Shown: piece by piece, positions 20,575 through 32,197 of the stretch
Numbering within the stretch: the stretch's first letter is position 1
Layout of the letters: the number at the start of each line of letters is the position of its first letter
Assembly (NCBI GenBank): GCA_963920525.1
Contig: OY986439.1
Span: 23,030,819-23,094,818 of the forward strand
Direction: 5' to 3'
DNA from: Dichetophora obliterata
Lineage: Eukaryota > Arthropoda > Insecta > Diptera > Sciomyzidae
DNA length: 64,000 nt
Notes under the pieces: model-generated
What the model saw: the letters and a program-made list of their open reading frames with translations, nothing else
What the model was told of the DNA's origin: nothing
Databases searched by the model: none
Program-made: the position numbers and the translations under genes

Positions 20575-23559
20575 CTAGACTAAAGTCTGTAGGAGTAAAT
20601 CAATGTTATCCAAGTTGAAGTTAAAAAGCCAGGACTTCAGGTGCCTCAGAAACGACTTCATATAGTTTATGACTTTAATGCTAGCAGGTAGCATGTTGTA
20701 TAGGCGACAAGCTACAATTGAAAAGCTATTCCGGTAACCAGTGGTGCGGTAGGGTGCAATCAATACAGAGTTCACTCTCCTGAAATTATAATAACTCACT
20801 GTATAAGAAATTAGGTTGCTGTGTTTTTTAGAGAATACTTCCAAAACTTTATAATAAAATAAGTGTTTAATAGGCAAAATATTAGCAGATTTAAATAGTT
20901 CAAATGAAGGCGACAGTCGACTTTCATTAAAAATTTGTTTAATGATGCATTTTTGTAAAGTTAGCAATGGTTTCAATTTGATATTGTAAGCTCCACCCCA
21001 ACAACAGATACCATAACTGAGTTTAGAGTGAAACAGACCAAAGTAGAGCATTTTTAGGACTTTAAATGAACATAATTTACGCAGGCGATAAAATTTTCTT
21101 ACAACAGATTGAAAATAAGTCTTTAGAGAGTTTGAATATTCGTTCCAGCTCAATTTATAGTCTATTATTATGCCTAAATATTTAAAATTATTGACAATTT
21201 CAATTTCAAAGCAGTTCATGTCGCAGTTACATACTGGATTATATGAATTTGGATCATTGGAATAGAGGACAAACTTTTTACAAGACGGGTCGTGGTATTT
21301 AAAACATATTTCTGAGAGATCTTGAGTGGCTAGTTTAAAAAACAACAATTTAGTTTTGTTACTTATAATTAGTTTGTGCCTGCTAAACCATTTTCTCAGC
21401 AATTCCATATCAGCGTTTATCATTGCGGTAAGTTCAAGCATAGAAGATGTTTTATATGAAATGCCCAAGTCATCCGCAAACGCTGTAATACGACCGCTCC
21501 AATTTTGCAAAAAAATTGAATTCAGATAAATAAGAAACAAAATTGGGCCAAGGACAGAACCTTGTGGAACACCAATATTAGTAGTGGCTGGGTTACTAAT
21601 AGTGATACCAATTTTCACCCTTTGAATACGGTTACTTAGATATTGAGAAAACCATTTGTGAATTGCCCCTCTAAACCCGATGGAATTCAGCTTATCTAGA
21701 AGAATTGAATGATCCACCATATCGAACGCTTTAGTGATATCTACAAAAAGTGATGCAGTCAACATTTTATCATCTATTGCTCTATTCACGAAGGTAAGAA
21801 AGTCAAGTAGAGCATCTTCCGTTGACTTACCTTCTCTGAAGCCGAACTGACTATGACTAAGAAAAGAGTTCTTATAAAGAAAATTAAGAATACGCTTTTT
21901 CATTGCTTTTTCAAAAACTTTAGCAATGGATGGAAGCAGTGAGATAGGTCGGTAGTTTTGCATATTTCTTTGATCGCCTTTTTTAAAGAGGGGAATGACC
22001 ACAGCGCTTTTGAGTTCAGGTGGAAAGTCACCAGACTGGACACTGAAATTAAAGAGATAAGCTAATATATCGGATATATTGAAAGCAACTTTCTTAAGCA
22101 GAGCGTTAGGAATGTTGTCAACACCACAAGAATTGCTGTTATCGAGAGAATTTATAAGTTTAATAATTTCCATTGCAGAAATACTTTCGAAAAAGAAGCT
22201 ATGCATTACAGGCGGATCAGGTAATATATCGTAATGCTCTGAGCTTGTATGGCTATGAGCAGCAGCTTTAGCTATTGATACGAAAAAATCATTAAAGGAG
22301 TTGGCTATTAAATTTTCGTCAGAAGAAGGAGCACCATTAATATTCAAGTTTATTTCTGAGTCACATTTTTTATAACTACTAGTAATTTTGTTTGCTAAAT
22401 CCCATTCTTTTTTCAAATTACCTCTGGACTTATGAAATGCATTTTGGTAAAAACTGTCACGAGCTAGAGGAATATCATGTTTTAATTCTTTTACCAGTTT
22501 GTTTAAGCGATTTTTTAAAGAACTATTATAAGGATGTTTTAACGATTTCATCTGAAGTTTATTTTTTAGTTTTATTTTACGTAGGATATTATTTGTAATC
22601 CACGGTTTTAGTTTTAAATTTTTTTTGCTATTTACGCACTTAGAAGAAGTGGCTAGATCTATATAAGATTTGAATTTACTTAAAAATTTATTGTAAGCTA
22701 TGCATACATTATGTGAATTATAAACATCAGACCATGACTCTTTTAAAAGCAAATTGTTAAGACATGTATAGTCAATTGTAAAAATAGTTTTTGTTTCATT
22801 TTTCTTAACGCAAGTAGCGACATTATTTTTAAGCACGATGCCTGTCATGCAATGGTCAGTAATATTCAAGTCTATATTTATACAAGTATATAATTCCTGA
22901 CTACTTGAAAAACGACCCAATAAATGATCAATGCAAGAACCAGAACTTGGCCTAGTACAATCATTAATAAAAGAGTAAAGACCGTGAGTTGCGATTATGC
23001 TATTGTAACGATCAACAGAGTCATTATTCAACATTGTATCAAGATTCAAGTCCCCCATAACAATTAAATTTTGGCATTTTTCCTTGCTTAGTAAACTATT
23101 AAAATCCACAAGAAAGTCTTGTACTGGGTAAGAGTGAAGTCTGTATATGCACAAAATTGAATAATTATCATTGTTTATCTTTAATGTTATTTTTAAAATA
23201 TCTGCACCACTAGTACTGCAGCAAACTGACTTGCAATTAATATTATTTCTTGCGAAAATTCCAACACCACCAGCAGGATACGAGTCGTTGCAGCACGCGT
23301 AAAAATTGAAACCCGGTAACATGAAGTCATTAATTTCATAGCTATATATCCATATTTCTGAGACAAGTATTATATCAGGAAGTTTAGGAAATGCATTTAA
23401 GTTTGATAGAAGTAAATCAAAATTACGTCTTAGGCTACGAATGTTTTGGTGAACAATTAGCAATGAGTTTTCGCTATTAATAATTTGAAAGTTTAAATTG
23501 CTACAATAATTAATTAAGTGAACAGTAGGGTTGTTAACATTATCTATTACATTAGTCAT
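20575..23559 (-). CDS. LINE ORF2: endonuclease + reverse transcriptase (994 aa)
   Basis: A single uninterrupted frame. The N-terminal 240 residues form an APE-type endonuclease: HQNIRSL near residue 38, GGVGIFARNN, IVMGDLNLD (catalytic Asp/Asn), SCIDHLLGRF and NITDHCM. The reverse transcriptase occupies about 470-760: VIPLFKKGD, NYRPISLLPSIAKVFEK, FGFREGKST, SLFVDITKAFD, GVPQGSVLGPILF and FADD (catalytic pair), then the thumb motif FKYLGIIID. There is no RNase H. It nicks target DNA and copies its own RNA by target-primed reverse transcription. The ATG at 23559 lies 7 bases after the ORF1 stop. The intact length suggests a young copy. Confidence 0.9.
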   Translation of the reverse strand: MTNVIDNVNNPTVHLINYCSNLNFQIINSENSLLIVHQNIRSLRRNFDLLLSNLNAFPKLPDIILVSEIWIYSYEINDFMLPGFNFYACCNDSYPAGGVGIFARNNINCKSVCCSTSGADILKITLKINNDNYSILCIYRLHSYPVQDFLVDFNSLLSKEKCQNLIVMGDLNLDTMLNNDSVDRYNSIIATHGLYSFINDCTRPSSGSCIDHLLGRFSSSQELYTCINIDLNITDHCMTGIVLKNNVATCVKKNETKTIFTIDYTCLNNLLLKESWSDVYNSHNVCIAYNKFLSKFKSYIDLATSSKCVNSKKNLKLKPWITNNILRKIKLKNKLQMKSLKHPYNSSLKNRLNKLVKELKHDIPLARDSFYQNAFHKSRGNLKKEWDLANKITSSYKKCDSEINLNINGAPSSDENLIANSFNDFFVSIAKAAAHSHTSSEHYDILPDPPVMHSFFFESISAMEIIKLINSLDNSNSCGVDNIPNALLKKVAFNISDILAYLFNFSVQSGDFPPELKSAVVIPLFKKGDQRNMQNYRPISLLPSIAKVFEKAMKKRILNFLYKNSFLSHSQFGFREGKSTEDALLDFLTFVNRAIDDKMLTASLFVDITKAFDMVDHSILLDKLNSIGFRGAIHKWFSQYLSNRIQRVKIGITISNPATTNIGVPQGSVLGPILFLIYLNSIFLQNWSGRITAFADDLGISYKTSSMLELTAMINADMELLRKWFSRHKLIISNKTKLLFFKLATQDLSEICFKYHDPSCKKFVLYSNDPNSYNPVCNCDMNCFEIEIVNNFKYLGIIIDYKLSWNEYSNSLKTYFQSVVRKFYRLRKLCSFKVLKMLYFGLFHSKLSYGICCWGGAYNIKLKPLLTLQKCIIKQIFNESRLSPSFELFKSANILPIKHLFYYKVLEVFSKKHSNLISYTVSYYNFRRVNSVLIAPYRTTGYRNSFSIVACRLYNMLPASIKVINYMKSFLRHLKSWLFNFNLDNIDLLLQTLV

Positions 23560-23566
23560 TTTATAA

Positions 23567-23788
23567 TTAATTTACACATTTGTTTTTAAGAAGTTCAAAT
23601 TCTTCAAAAGATTTAACAACCACAACCTTACTGTTCTCAGTTTTTCTTAACATAAATTTAGTGTTATCATACCACAAGAACTTATAATTATTTTCTCTTT
23701 TAAAGTCCCTTAAGGCATTATATAAAGCTCTGAAGTAGTTGGTCAAACTTTCATCTATTATATTAATATCTATTATATTAATTGTCAA
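23567..23788 (-). pseudogene. LINE ORF1 C-terminal remnant
   Basis: A 73-codon stretch ending in a TAA at 23567-23569, immediately upstream of ORF2. The motif KRENNYKFLWYDNTKFMLRK followed by ...VVVKSFEEFELL resembles the C-terminus of CR1-group ORF1 RNA-binding proteins. No in-frame ATG that makes sense; the 5' part is missing because the element is truncated. Confidence 0.6.
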
Positions 23789-23830
23789 AAATACTTAACC
23801 TTAACTTAAATAAAGTCAAATAAAGTTATT

Positions 23831-24994
23831 TTAAAGACCTTTATTAAAATCATATTTTTACATTCACATTAAAATGCATTGTTACTGTCAATAAATATTC
23901 ATTAAAAATTTATAAAACACTAGTAATAAAAATGCATGCTAACGAAATTAAATATTCTTTGGCTTGTTTATTTTATTTTTATATTCATTTACATGTCTTT
24001 AATTAAAATGTACGCAAAGTGGCTGAACTTTAACTGATCTGATTGAAACTTTGCCTTCAACTCGCTGCAACTGGTGATGATGATGATGATGGTAAAACAG
24101 TGGCTTCTACGCATTCTTATTCATTTTAGTAGCATTAGCATGCATTGCCACTCATATTCATTCTTGCATTCATACATTCATTCATTAATTATATGCAGTC
24201 TGTTCTCAGCAGCGCAGAATAGCATTTGTTTAGAAGTTGTTTTAATTTATTTTCAATTTACTTTAATAGAAGCTAAAATTGCACATCACTTAAATAGCTA
24301 TCATAAACTAAGATGGCGACAGACAGAACCAAGTGCAATACAAGCATGTGGTTTAATTGATAGTTGATTGGAATGTGCAGATAGAGCGATAAAGAAGCTG
24401 AAGCTAGAGTTGGAATAGCAAAGAAATTGCAAAAGCAGCAAACATAAGGAGCAAGCAGATAGTTGAACTTTTGCTTATGAACGATGATGATAATCATTTC
24501 ATATATCAGTGATGTCATAAGGATGTAATCAAGAAAAAATATTAGCATTAACATTCGTATCACTTAATTAATATTAATCATACGCCCCGTGTACCTAATA
24601 CTTTAGTGAAAATTAGTTCAAATCGTTGAACTAATTTCAATGCTATTTACAATTTATTGACAATCAATAAACATTCTTGTTTTATGCTTGTTAAAATAAG
24701 CAGCATGCTCACGCAACGCGTTTTATTGGCTTCAATTAAAAGCAATAACTGATCAAACGCAGCTTTGAACTCTAAAAAAACAGATTTCAATTGATCTACA
24801 ACGTTTTTTTCTTTTTATTTCCAATATCTCAATTAGGCATCAATCGCCTATAAAACCATTCAAATTTAATCCGAAACAGCATAATTAGCACAAACATCAA
24901 TTGACCTCAGAAATGTAGCGATCAATAATTGGGTATGCGATCACCGACAAAAAAACTCAAATTTTGAAAAAAGGCTTAAAACTAATATAATGCT
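23831..24994. other. Non-coding between LINE and hexanucleotide array
   Basis: No gene recognised. A short (GAT)n run lies at about 24076-24093. Open frames at 24074-24563 look random. Confidence 0.45.
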
Positions 24995-27050
24995 ATAAAC
25001 ATAAACATAAACATAAACATAAACATAAACATAAACATAAACATAAACATAAACATAAACATAAACATAAACATAAACATAAACATAAACATAAACATAA
25101 ACATAAACATAAACATAAACATAAACATAAACATAAACATAAACATAAACATAAACATAAACATAAACATAAACATAAACATAAACATAAACATAAACAT
25201 AAACATAAACATAAACATAAACATAAACATAAACATAAACATAAACATAAACATAAACATAAACATAAACATAAACATAAACATAAACATAAACATAAAC
25301 ATAAACATAAACATAAACATAAACATAAACATAAACATAAACATAAACATAAACATAAACATAAACATAAACATAAACATAAACATAAACATAAACATAA
25401 ACATAAACATAAACATAAACATAAACATAAACATAAACATAAACATAAACATAAACATAAACATAAACATAAACATAAACATAAACATAAACATAAACAT
25501 AAACATAATCATAAACATAAACATAAACATAAACATAAACATAAACATAAACATAAACATAAACATAAACATAAACATAAACATAAACATAAACATAAAC
25601 ATAAACATAAACATAAACATAAACATAAACATAAACATAAACATAAACATAAACATAAACATAAACATAAACATAAACATAAACATAAACATAAACATAA
25701 ACATAAACATAAACATAAACATAAACATAAACATAAACATAAACATAAACATAAACATAAACATAAACATAAACATAAACATAAACATAAACATAAACAT
25801 AAACATAAACATAAACATAAACATAAACATAAACATAAACATAAACATAAACATAAACATAAACATAAACATAAACATAAACATAAACATAAACATAAAC
25901 ATAAACATAAACATAAACATAAACATAAACATAAACATAAACATAAACATAAACATAAACATAAACATAAACATAAACATAAACATAAACATAAACATAA
26001 ACATAAACATAAACATAAACATAAACATAAACATAAACATAAACATAAACATAAACATAAACATAAACATAAACATAAACATAAACATAAACATAAACAT
26101 AAACATAAACATAAACATAAACATAAACATAAACATAAACATAAACATAAACATAGACATAGACATAGACATAGACATAGATATAGATATAGATATAGAC
26201 ATAGACATAGACAAAGACATAGACATAGACATAGACATAGACATAGACATAGACATAGACATAGACATAGACATAGACATAGACATAGACATAGACATAG
26301 ACATAGACATAGACATAGACATAGACATAGACATAGACATAGACATAGACATAGACATAGACATAGACATAGACATAGACATAGACATAGACATAGACAT
26401 AGACATAGACATAGACATAGACATAGACATAGACATAGACATAGACATAGACATAGACATAGACATAGACATAGACATAGACATAGACATAGACATAGAC
26501 ATAGACATAGACATAGACATAGACATAGACATAGACATAGACATAGACATAGACATAGACATAGACATAGACATAGACATAGACATAGACATAGACATAG
26601 ACATAGACATAGACATAGACATAGACATAGACATAGACATAGACATAGACATAGACATAGACATAGACATAGACATAGACATAGACATAGACATAGACAT
26701 AGACATAGACATAGACATAGACATAGACATAGACATAGACATAGACATAGACATAGACATAGACATAGACATAGACATAGACATAGACATAGACATAGAC
26801 ATAGACATAGACATAGACATAGACATAGACATAGACATAGACATAGACATAGACATAGACATAGACATAGACATAGACATAGACATAGACATAGACATAG
26901 ACATAGACATAGACATAGACATAGACATAGACATAGACATAGACATAGACATAGACATAGACATAGACATAGACATAGACATAGACATAGACATAGACAT
27001 AGACATAGACATAGACATAGACATAGACATAGACATAGACATAGACATAG
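24995..27050. repeat. Hexanucleotide array: (ATAAAC)n then (ATAGAC)n
   Basis: About 193 near-perfect ATAAAC units (24995-26152; one visible variant near 25507) pass abruptly into about 150 ATAGAC units (26153-27050). A short mixed zone at 26179-26220 contains GATATA and ACAAAG variants. The array is cut at 27050 by a retrotransposon and continues at 32240. The very long Met-Ser, Met-Phe and Leu-Cys open frames here are artefacts. Confidence 0.97.
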
Positions 27051-27051
27051 A

Positions 27052-27091
27052 ATCCGCAAGGGTATCCTCATTATCCGCAAGGGTATCCTCA
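27052..27091. repeat. 21-bp direct repeat at 5' tip of R1-clade element
   Basis: ATCCGCAAGGGTATCCTCA occurs at 27052-27070 and again at 27073-27091, separated by TT. It could be a duplicated 5' end from reinitiated reverse transcription or a promoter element. Confidence 0.85.
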
Positions 27092-27699
27092 GAATAGGAT
27101 AACGGGAGTAACGACCCCGCGGACCCTAGTTGTGGCAGGTATGGAGGGCGTACTAAAGTGGTGCATGTGCCCAAAGAAGTCCTGTGACAGGGCGAGTGGA
27201 TACCGCCCTTAACTAGGTATCCAACCACAAGGGTACCTTCGAGAGAAGTGTAATTAGGAGAGTGACGTCTCTGTGGTTTCCCTAGTCAATACCCGCCGAA
27301 AGGCATTAGGATCAAGCCCAGTACGGTTCTAATTATGGCATTGCTGGATACTGTTTTGGATTTGAAGCACCCTGGGCTGACAACTGTGGCAGTCTATGAC
27401 CTCAGTAAGTGGAAGTGAAATTCCAACGAAATGGCTTATAGGTTAATGTCACAGTTGCCCTCCGTCTCGTTAAAACGTAGCGAGTCTCGGAGTACGTTCA
27501 ATGTTTGTCACCATTGAGTTGGTGGTGTAGGTTCAGATGGATATTTCCTGATTAGTACGGATTCGGCACTGGCATAATACCCCATAAGGATCTTATGTCA
27601 ACCCTCGCATGGCCTCCCTGCTTGCATAGATAACCATGGGATCAAAACGTAACTACACTTCAAACGGCGATAGCGGCTTCGAGTTGAGACCCAATTGAA

Positions 27700-29100
27700 A
27701 TGGAGAGTTACAACAACAAACAACAACAAGAAAAAACAAAACTAACCTACAACAAGGAAAACGGAGATGAAGACTTGTACACGAGGAACGGTGATGAAAA
27801 TGTCTTAAAAAATCCCTTTGTGAAAAGCTCGGTGATAGTAAGATCACCGCAAGCAAAGGGGTCAGAAAAACCACCTGGTAAAAATGTGTGTACCATAAGA
27901 GATTACACGAGCACACCTGTGAATACTCGTAAAGCAGATAGCTTAGAAGGCGAAAAAAGACATCAAAGTCAGCTCAGAATTTCAGAAGAAAAAGCGTTTA
28001 TTGAGTTAGGCAATAAACTTAGCGCAGCAAATGGCATTGTCTCCGGCGCAAAGAACATACACAAGACGTTACGCGATAATCTTAACTGTGCTTTCGCACT
28101 GTACCAGCAACTAAAAGAGTACAGGGAAGCGATAGGTAGTAACCCAGTTTTGTCATGCGACGAGCGTAAGCAAGTGCTATCTAAAGCCACTCAAGTTGAC
28201 CCTATTTCTCCTGCCCAAGAGAGGAAACGAAAAGTGCCGAAAACACCTGCAACAGTCAAAGCACTGCAGACCCAGGCTGAAATAAATATTCCAGAGACTC
28301 CGGCTGTGGCAAATGATTGGGAGCTAGTGAGCCACCGAAAAGCAAGGAAGAAAAAAGATAATCAAAGTAACAAACGCCGTGAAATGCGAATCCAAGGAGA
28401 GGCAATAACAATTAAATCCAACACGTCTGAGTCATACGCAGATGTTATAAAAAAGATGAAGCAACAAGTAAATCCCACTGATATCGGTGTGGAGATAAGG
28501 GGTATCAGAAGGACAAAAGCTGGAGACTTACTCGTTCAACTAAAAAAAGGCGAAGGCCAAGCCGAAAAGCTCAGAAACGCTATAGGTAACACGCTTGGTG
28601 AAGATGTCATGATTAGAGCGGTTACCAAAAATCATATTCTTGATATCAGAGACATGGATGAGTCAACAGATAAAGATGAACTTGTTAATGCTCTTATGAA
28701 GGCAACAAAAGTAGAAGAACCCACAACGTTCAAAATATTAAATTTTAGAACATCGTTTGGAGGAACCAAACAAGCGCTCGTTCAACTACCTGAGCACTTA
28801 GCAGCTCCACTACTCCGTACGAGGCAAGTCAGAGTAGGATGGGTTATGTGTAGGCTGAGGAGTAAGATTAGAGTTCAGAAATGCTTCAGGTGCCTAGAAC
28901 AGGGTCATATTTCGAGCCAGTGTAAAGGGACAGATAGAAGCAATCTATGCAGAAAATGCTGTAATCCGGGACACAAAGCTAAAGAATGCAAAGCGGAAAC
29001 GAGATGCATACTATGCCATGAAAGTGGCTCAATAAATTCTCAGCATTATATTGGTAGTACAGCGTGTGCAATCAACATAAGAAATAAAGCAAGAAAATGA
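27700..29100 (+). CDS. R1-clade ORF1 (Gag-like, 466 aa)
   Basis: The N-terminal 200 residues are hydrophilic and Lys/Glu-rich. A central part (about 250-380) corresponds in style to the Gag-like RNA-binding domain of R1-clade elements. The C-terminus has three zinc knuckles: CFRCLEQGHISSQC (CX2CX4HX4C), CRKCCNPGHKAKEC, and a third, longer CILC...H...C finger typical of this clade. It packages element RNA and is expected to target the complex to the insertion site. The stop TGA overlaps the ORF2 start in ATGA (29097-29100). The ATG at 27700 is the first in frame after a 5' UTR rich in stops. Confidence 0.88.
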   Translation: MESYNNKQQQEKTKLTYNKENGDEDLYTRNGDENVLKNPFVKSSVIVRSPQAKGSEKPPGKNVCTIRDYTSTPVNTRKADSLEGEKRHQSQLRISEEKAFIELGNKLSAANGIVSGAKNIHKTLRDNLNCAFALYQQLKEYREAIGSNPVLSCDERKQVLSKATQVDPISPAQERKRKVPKTPATVKALQTQAEINIPETPAVANDWELVSHRKARKKKDNQSNKRREMRIQGEAITIKSNTSESYADVIKKMKQQVNPTDIGVEIRGIRRTKAGDLLVQLKKGEGQAEKLRNAIGNTLGEDVMIRAVTKNHILDIRDMDESTDKDELVNALMKATKVEEPTTFKILNFRTSFGGTKQALVQLPEHLAAPLLRTRQVRVGWVMCRLRSKIRVQKCFRCLEQGHISSQCKGTDRSNLCRKCCNPGHKAKECKAETRCILCHESGSINSQHYIGSTACAINIRNKARK

Positions 29101-32100
29101 TCACGAAATTTCTACAGATCAATCTAGGACGGGGTAGAGAAGCGCAAGACCTGATGATACAGAAGGCGACAGAGATTAATGCAGACATACTTTTAATAAG
29201 CGAACCGTACAGAAACCCACCATCCCAAGTTTGGTACGAAGACAAAAACCATTGCGCAGCCATCATGGTAAGAAACAGAAGATTAATAATAAGCGAAGTT
29301 GATGAAAGCAACGCTGGCTTCGTATATGTCACAGTGGGCAAAATTAGGGTATATAGTTGCTACTTTTCACCAAATATAGACTTTAATTTGTTTGCAGAAG
29401 CCCTTAACATACTTGATGTTTCTATCAGGTCCTCAAAATATAAAGTGATCATTGGAGGAGACTTCAATAGTAAATCTACAGAATGGAACTCCAAAAAAAT
29501 GGATAAAAAGGGTACTACAGTGTGTGAAATGGTTGCTAGTCTTGGTCTTACGATATTTAATATCGGAGACAAACTTACCTTTCGGAGAGGTACAGGTGGT
29601 AGTATTATCGACATCACCTTTGGAACGACAAACCTCTACAATGAAAACATGAATTGGATAGTGCTGGAAGATCTCACCTTAAGTGACCACCAGTATATCT
29701 CATTTAATATAGATGAACGTCCAAATATGAGTGTAGAAGATGCAAATTTCCCAAGATGGAACGTCAGAAAACTTGATGACAAAAAATTGTCCGATTATAT
29801 TACTCGGGCTAAGGATAGAAATATGGATAACCAATCCGAAAATATAAATGTAGAAAATGCCGCAGAGTCGCTGACGAAGATACTCACAAAAGCGTGTAAT
29901 TTCGCAATGCCAAGAGCTCAAAAATACAATAACAAGCGCCCAGTATACTGGTGGAATGCTAAAATACGTGAGTTGAGGGCGAAATGCCTTGCAGCACGTC
30001 GAGCGTCAACACGAAACTATGATAACCAGCTCTTAACGGTTGAGTATAAAACGGCACGTAAAACCTTAAGAACAGCCATAAAAGAGAGTAAGAAAAGATG
30101 CTGGACAGAGCTATGTAACGAAATAGATTCCGACCCATGGGGCAAACCGTACAAAATTGTGATGAAAAAGCTTGGTAGCATTAAACCTATACCCGGCATT
30201 AAAGAACCAGTGTGGGCAACAACAATAGTAGAAACACTATTTCCATTCGATGAAGATGGGCTAAAAAGAGAACCAAATTATCAAGTCGAAGGTTTCATCC
30301 CTCTGAACGTAGATGACATTACACATGCATGTAGTAAACTAAAAATAGGTAAGAGCCCAGGACCAGATGGTATACCAAATGAGGTCATAAAAGTAGTATG
30401 TGAGATATGGCCAGATCTTTTACTTGAAGTCTTCAATTCATGTCTAAGAAACGGAATCTTTCCAGCTAAATGGAAAATACAAAAGTTAGTTTTGTTACGA
30501 AAGGGAAATAAACCATTAAATGAGCCTAGTTCCTATAGACCACTCTGTATGTTGGATTCACTAGGAAAATTATTAGAGTACGTAATGCTAAAACGTTTGA
30601 AAGAGCGCATAGATGACCTTGGCGGACTATCCCCTATGCAACATGGCTTCCGCAAAGGGAAGAGTACAGTTGATGCCATTAGCGCAGTATGCAATAAAGC
30701 TATACAGGCCAAAACAACAGGAGAATACTGCTCAATAATAACACTAGATGTTAAAAATGCTTTTAACACAGTAAAGTGGAAAGTAGTACTACAAGCTTTC
30801 AGAAACCGACGTTTAGATAACTATCTCTTTAACATAGTATCAGACTATCTGGATAACAGAATTTTAATCTATGAGACGGAAAATGGTATAAAAGAGCACC
30901 AAATAACAGCAGGTGTACCTCAGGGCTCAGTATTAGGACCATTCCTGTGGAATGTAATGTACGATGGTCTACTGAATTTGGAATTACAAGAAGGTGCAAA
31001 ACTAATAGGTTACGCTGATGATATTGCTCTGGTAGTAAACCAGCGAACTGCCGAATTAATCGAGATAGTGGTAAACGATAGCTTATGTCGTTGTAACAGA
31101 TGGCTGCGAAGAAACGGTTTGAAACTTGCAGTTCCAAAAACGGAAGCAATTCTAGTGACAGATCGTAGGGTCTTCAAAATACCGAAAATACGTCTACAAG
31201 ATAGAGAGATACCCTTTAAACGAAGCTTATGCTATTTGGGTGTGCAATTAGATGACAAACTTAGCTTTGGACAGCACGTAGTAAATATTCGTGACAAAGC
31301 TTTGCGAACGGCAGCATCATTGGCCAGAATAATGCCAAACTGTGGTGGCCCAAGGCCGCAGATGAGAAAATTAATAAACAGCGTAGTACACTCCCAGCTT
31401 CTTTATGCTGCTCCAACCTTTGTCAGGGCACTGAATCTGAAGAATAATATGAGGGAACTACATAAAGCACAGAGAGTTAGTGCTCTCCGTATTATATCAG
31501 CGTACCGTACAGTGTCCACAAGTGCGGCTTTAGTGCTTGCAGGTCTGCCACCAATAGACTTATTAATACTGGAAAGAGAAGAAATATATACCCAAACTAA
31601 ACTTATAAGTTGGGCGAACACTAATACACAAGAGCGAAAGAAAAAAATTTCAGAAATAAAAATTAATGCCAGGGACAATGTAGTGACTAAATGGCAAGAA
31701 CGTTGGAATCAAAACATGAACGGGAGCTGGACATATAGCCTTATCCCCAATATAAAAGTCTGGCTGGAAAGACGACATGGAAGCATGGGATATTTTCTGA
31801 CTCAGGCTATGACAAACCATGGTAGTTTTAACAAATACCTGCATAGATTTAAACTTAAAGAAATAAGCAGCTGTGATTCATGCGCAGCGCTAGAAGAAGA
31901 TGCAAAGCACATACTTTTCGAATGTGAAAAGTGGTTGGAGGAGAGACGAGCTTTAAATGATATGCTAGGTGTTACATTAACTGAAGAGAATCTGTTGAAC
32001 GAAATGCTAAAATCTGAACATGCATGGACTTTGTGTGAAAGACACATAAATAAAATATTAAAGGAGAGAAACTTCAGTAGTTCCGAACCTCCTTGCTTAA

Positions 32101-32111
32101 GGAGGACGTAG
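29097..32111 (+). CDS. R1-clade ORF2: endonuclease/reverse transcriptase (1004 aa)
   Basis: An uninterrupted frame. The APE-type endonuclease is at residues 1-215: FLQINLGRGREAQDL, LLISEPYR, IIGGDFNSKS (catalytic), a DITFGT segment and LSDHQYI. The RT is at about 390-720: LGKLLEYVMLKRL, HGFRKGKSTVDA, ITLDVKNAFNTV (first catalytic Asp), GVPQGSVLGPFLW, YADDIALV (second Asp pair) and a YLGVQLDDKL thumb. A C-terminal CCHC-type finger is at about 925-945 (CDSCAALEEDAKHILFEC). The endonuclease should provide the target choice; the insertion context points to ACATAG repeats. Translation is probably coupled to ORF1 through the ATGA overlap. Confidence 0.92.
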   Translation: MITKFLQINLGRGREAQDLMIQKATEINADILLISEPYRNPPSQVWYEDKNHCAAIMVRNRRLIISEVDESNAGFVYVTVGKIRVYSCYFSPNIDFNLFAEALNILDVSIRSSKYKVIIGGDFNSKSTEWNSKKMDKKGTTVCEMVASLGLTIFNIGDKLTFRRGTGGSIIDITFGTTNLYNENMNWIVLEDLTLSDHQYISFNIDERPNMSVEDANFPRWNVRKLDDKKLSDYITRAKDRNMDNQSENINVENAAESLTKILTKACNFAMPRAQKYNNKRPVYWWNAKIRELRAKCLAARRASTRNYDNQLLTVEYKTARKTLRTAIKESKKRCWTELCNEIDSDPWGKPYKIVMKKLGSIKPIPGIKEPVWATTIVETLFPFDEDGLKREPNYQVEGFIPLNVDDITHACSKLKIGKSPGPDGIPNEVIKVVCEIWPDLLLEVFNSCLRNGIFPAKWKIQKLVLLRKGNKPLNEPSSYRPLCMLDSLGKLLEYVMLKRLKERIDDLGGLSPMQHGFRKGKSTVDAISAVCNKAIQAKTTGEYCSIITLDVKNAFNTVKWKVVLQAFRNRRLDNYLFNIVSDYLDNRILIYETENGIKEHQITAGVPQGSVLGPFLWNVMYDGLLNLELQEGAKLIGYADDIALVVNQRTAELIEIVVNDSLCRCNRWLRRNGLKLAVPKTEAILVTDRRVFKIPKIRLQDREIPFKRSLCYLGVQLDDKLSFGQHVVNIRDKALRTAASLARIMPNCGGPRPQMRKLINSVVHSQLLYAAPTFVRALNLKNNMRELHKAQRVSALRIISAYRTVSTSAALVLAGLPPIDLLILEREEIYTQTKLISWANTNTQERKKKISEIKINARDNVVTKWQERWNQNMNGSWTYSLIPNIKVWLERRHGSMGYFLTQAMTNHGSFNKYLHRFKLKEISSCDSCAALEEDAKHILFECEKWLEERRALNDMLGVTLTEENLLNEMLKSEHAWTLCERHINKILKERNFSSSEPPCLRRT

Positions 32112-32197
32112 GAATCTTACGAAATCAAACCCCCGTCCTGATGAAATGCTGACGCGGTTCCGGGGTGGAGCTGGTGGAGTATCGTGGGGCCACTAGA

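Larger units (their letters stand above)
20291..23830 (-). mobile_element. CR1/Jockey-group non-LTR retrotransposon, 5' truncated
   Basis: The element is on the minus strand: an ORF1 C-terminal remnant (23567-23788), ORF2 (20575-23559), a 3' UTR of about 255 bp, and a 3' tail of five CAATT/AATTG pentamers (20291-20317) instead of poly(A). Microsatellite-type 3' tails are usual in the CR1/L2/Kiri-like lineages. Coding similarity stops shortly upstream of 23788, so the copy is 5' truncated. I could not identify a target duplication, and the left and right limits are approximate. Confidence 0.75.

Noticed and set aside
24982..27228. Very long Met-Ser/Met-Phe and Leu-Cys open frames
   Set aside because: They are translations of the ATAAAC/ATAGAC hexanucleotide repeats; any frame without a stop in the unit stays open.
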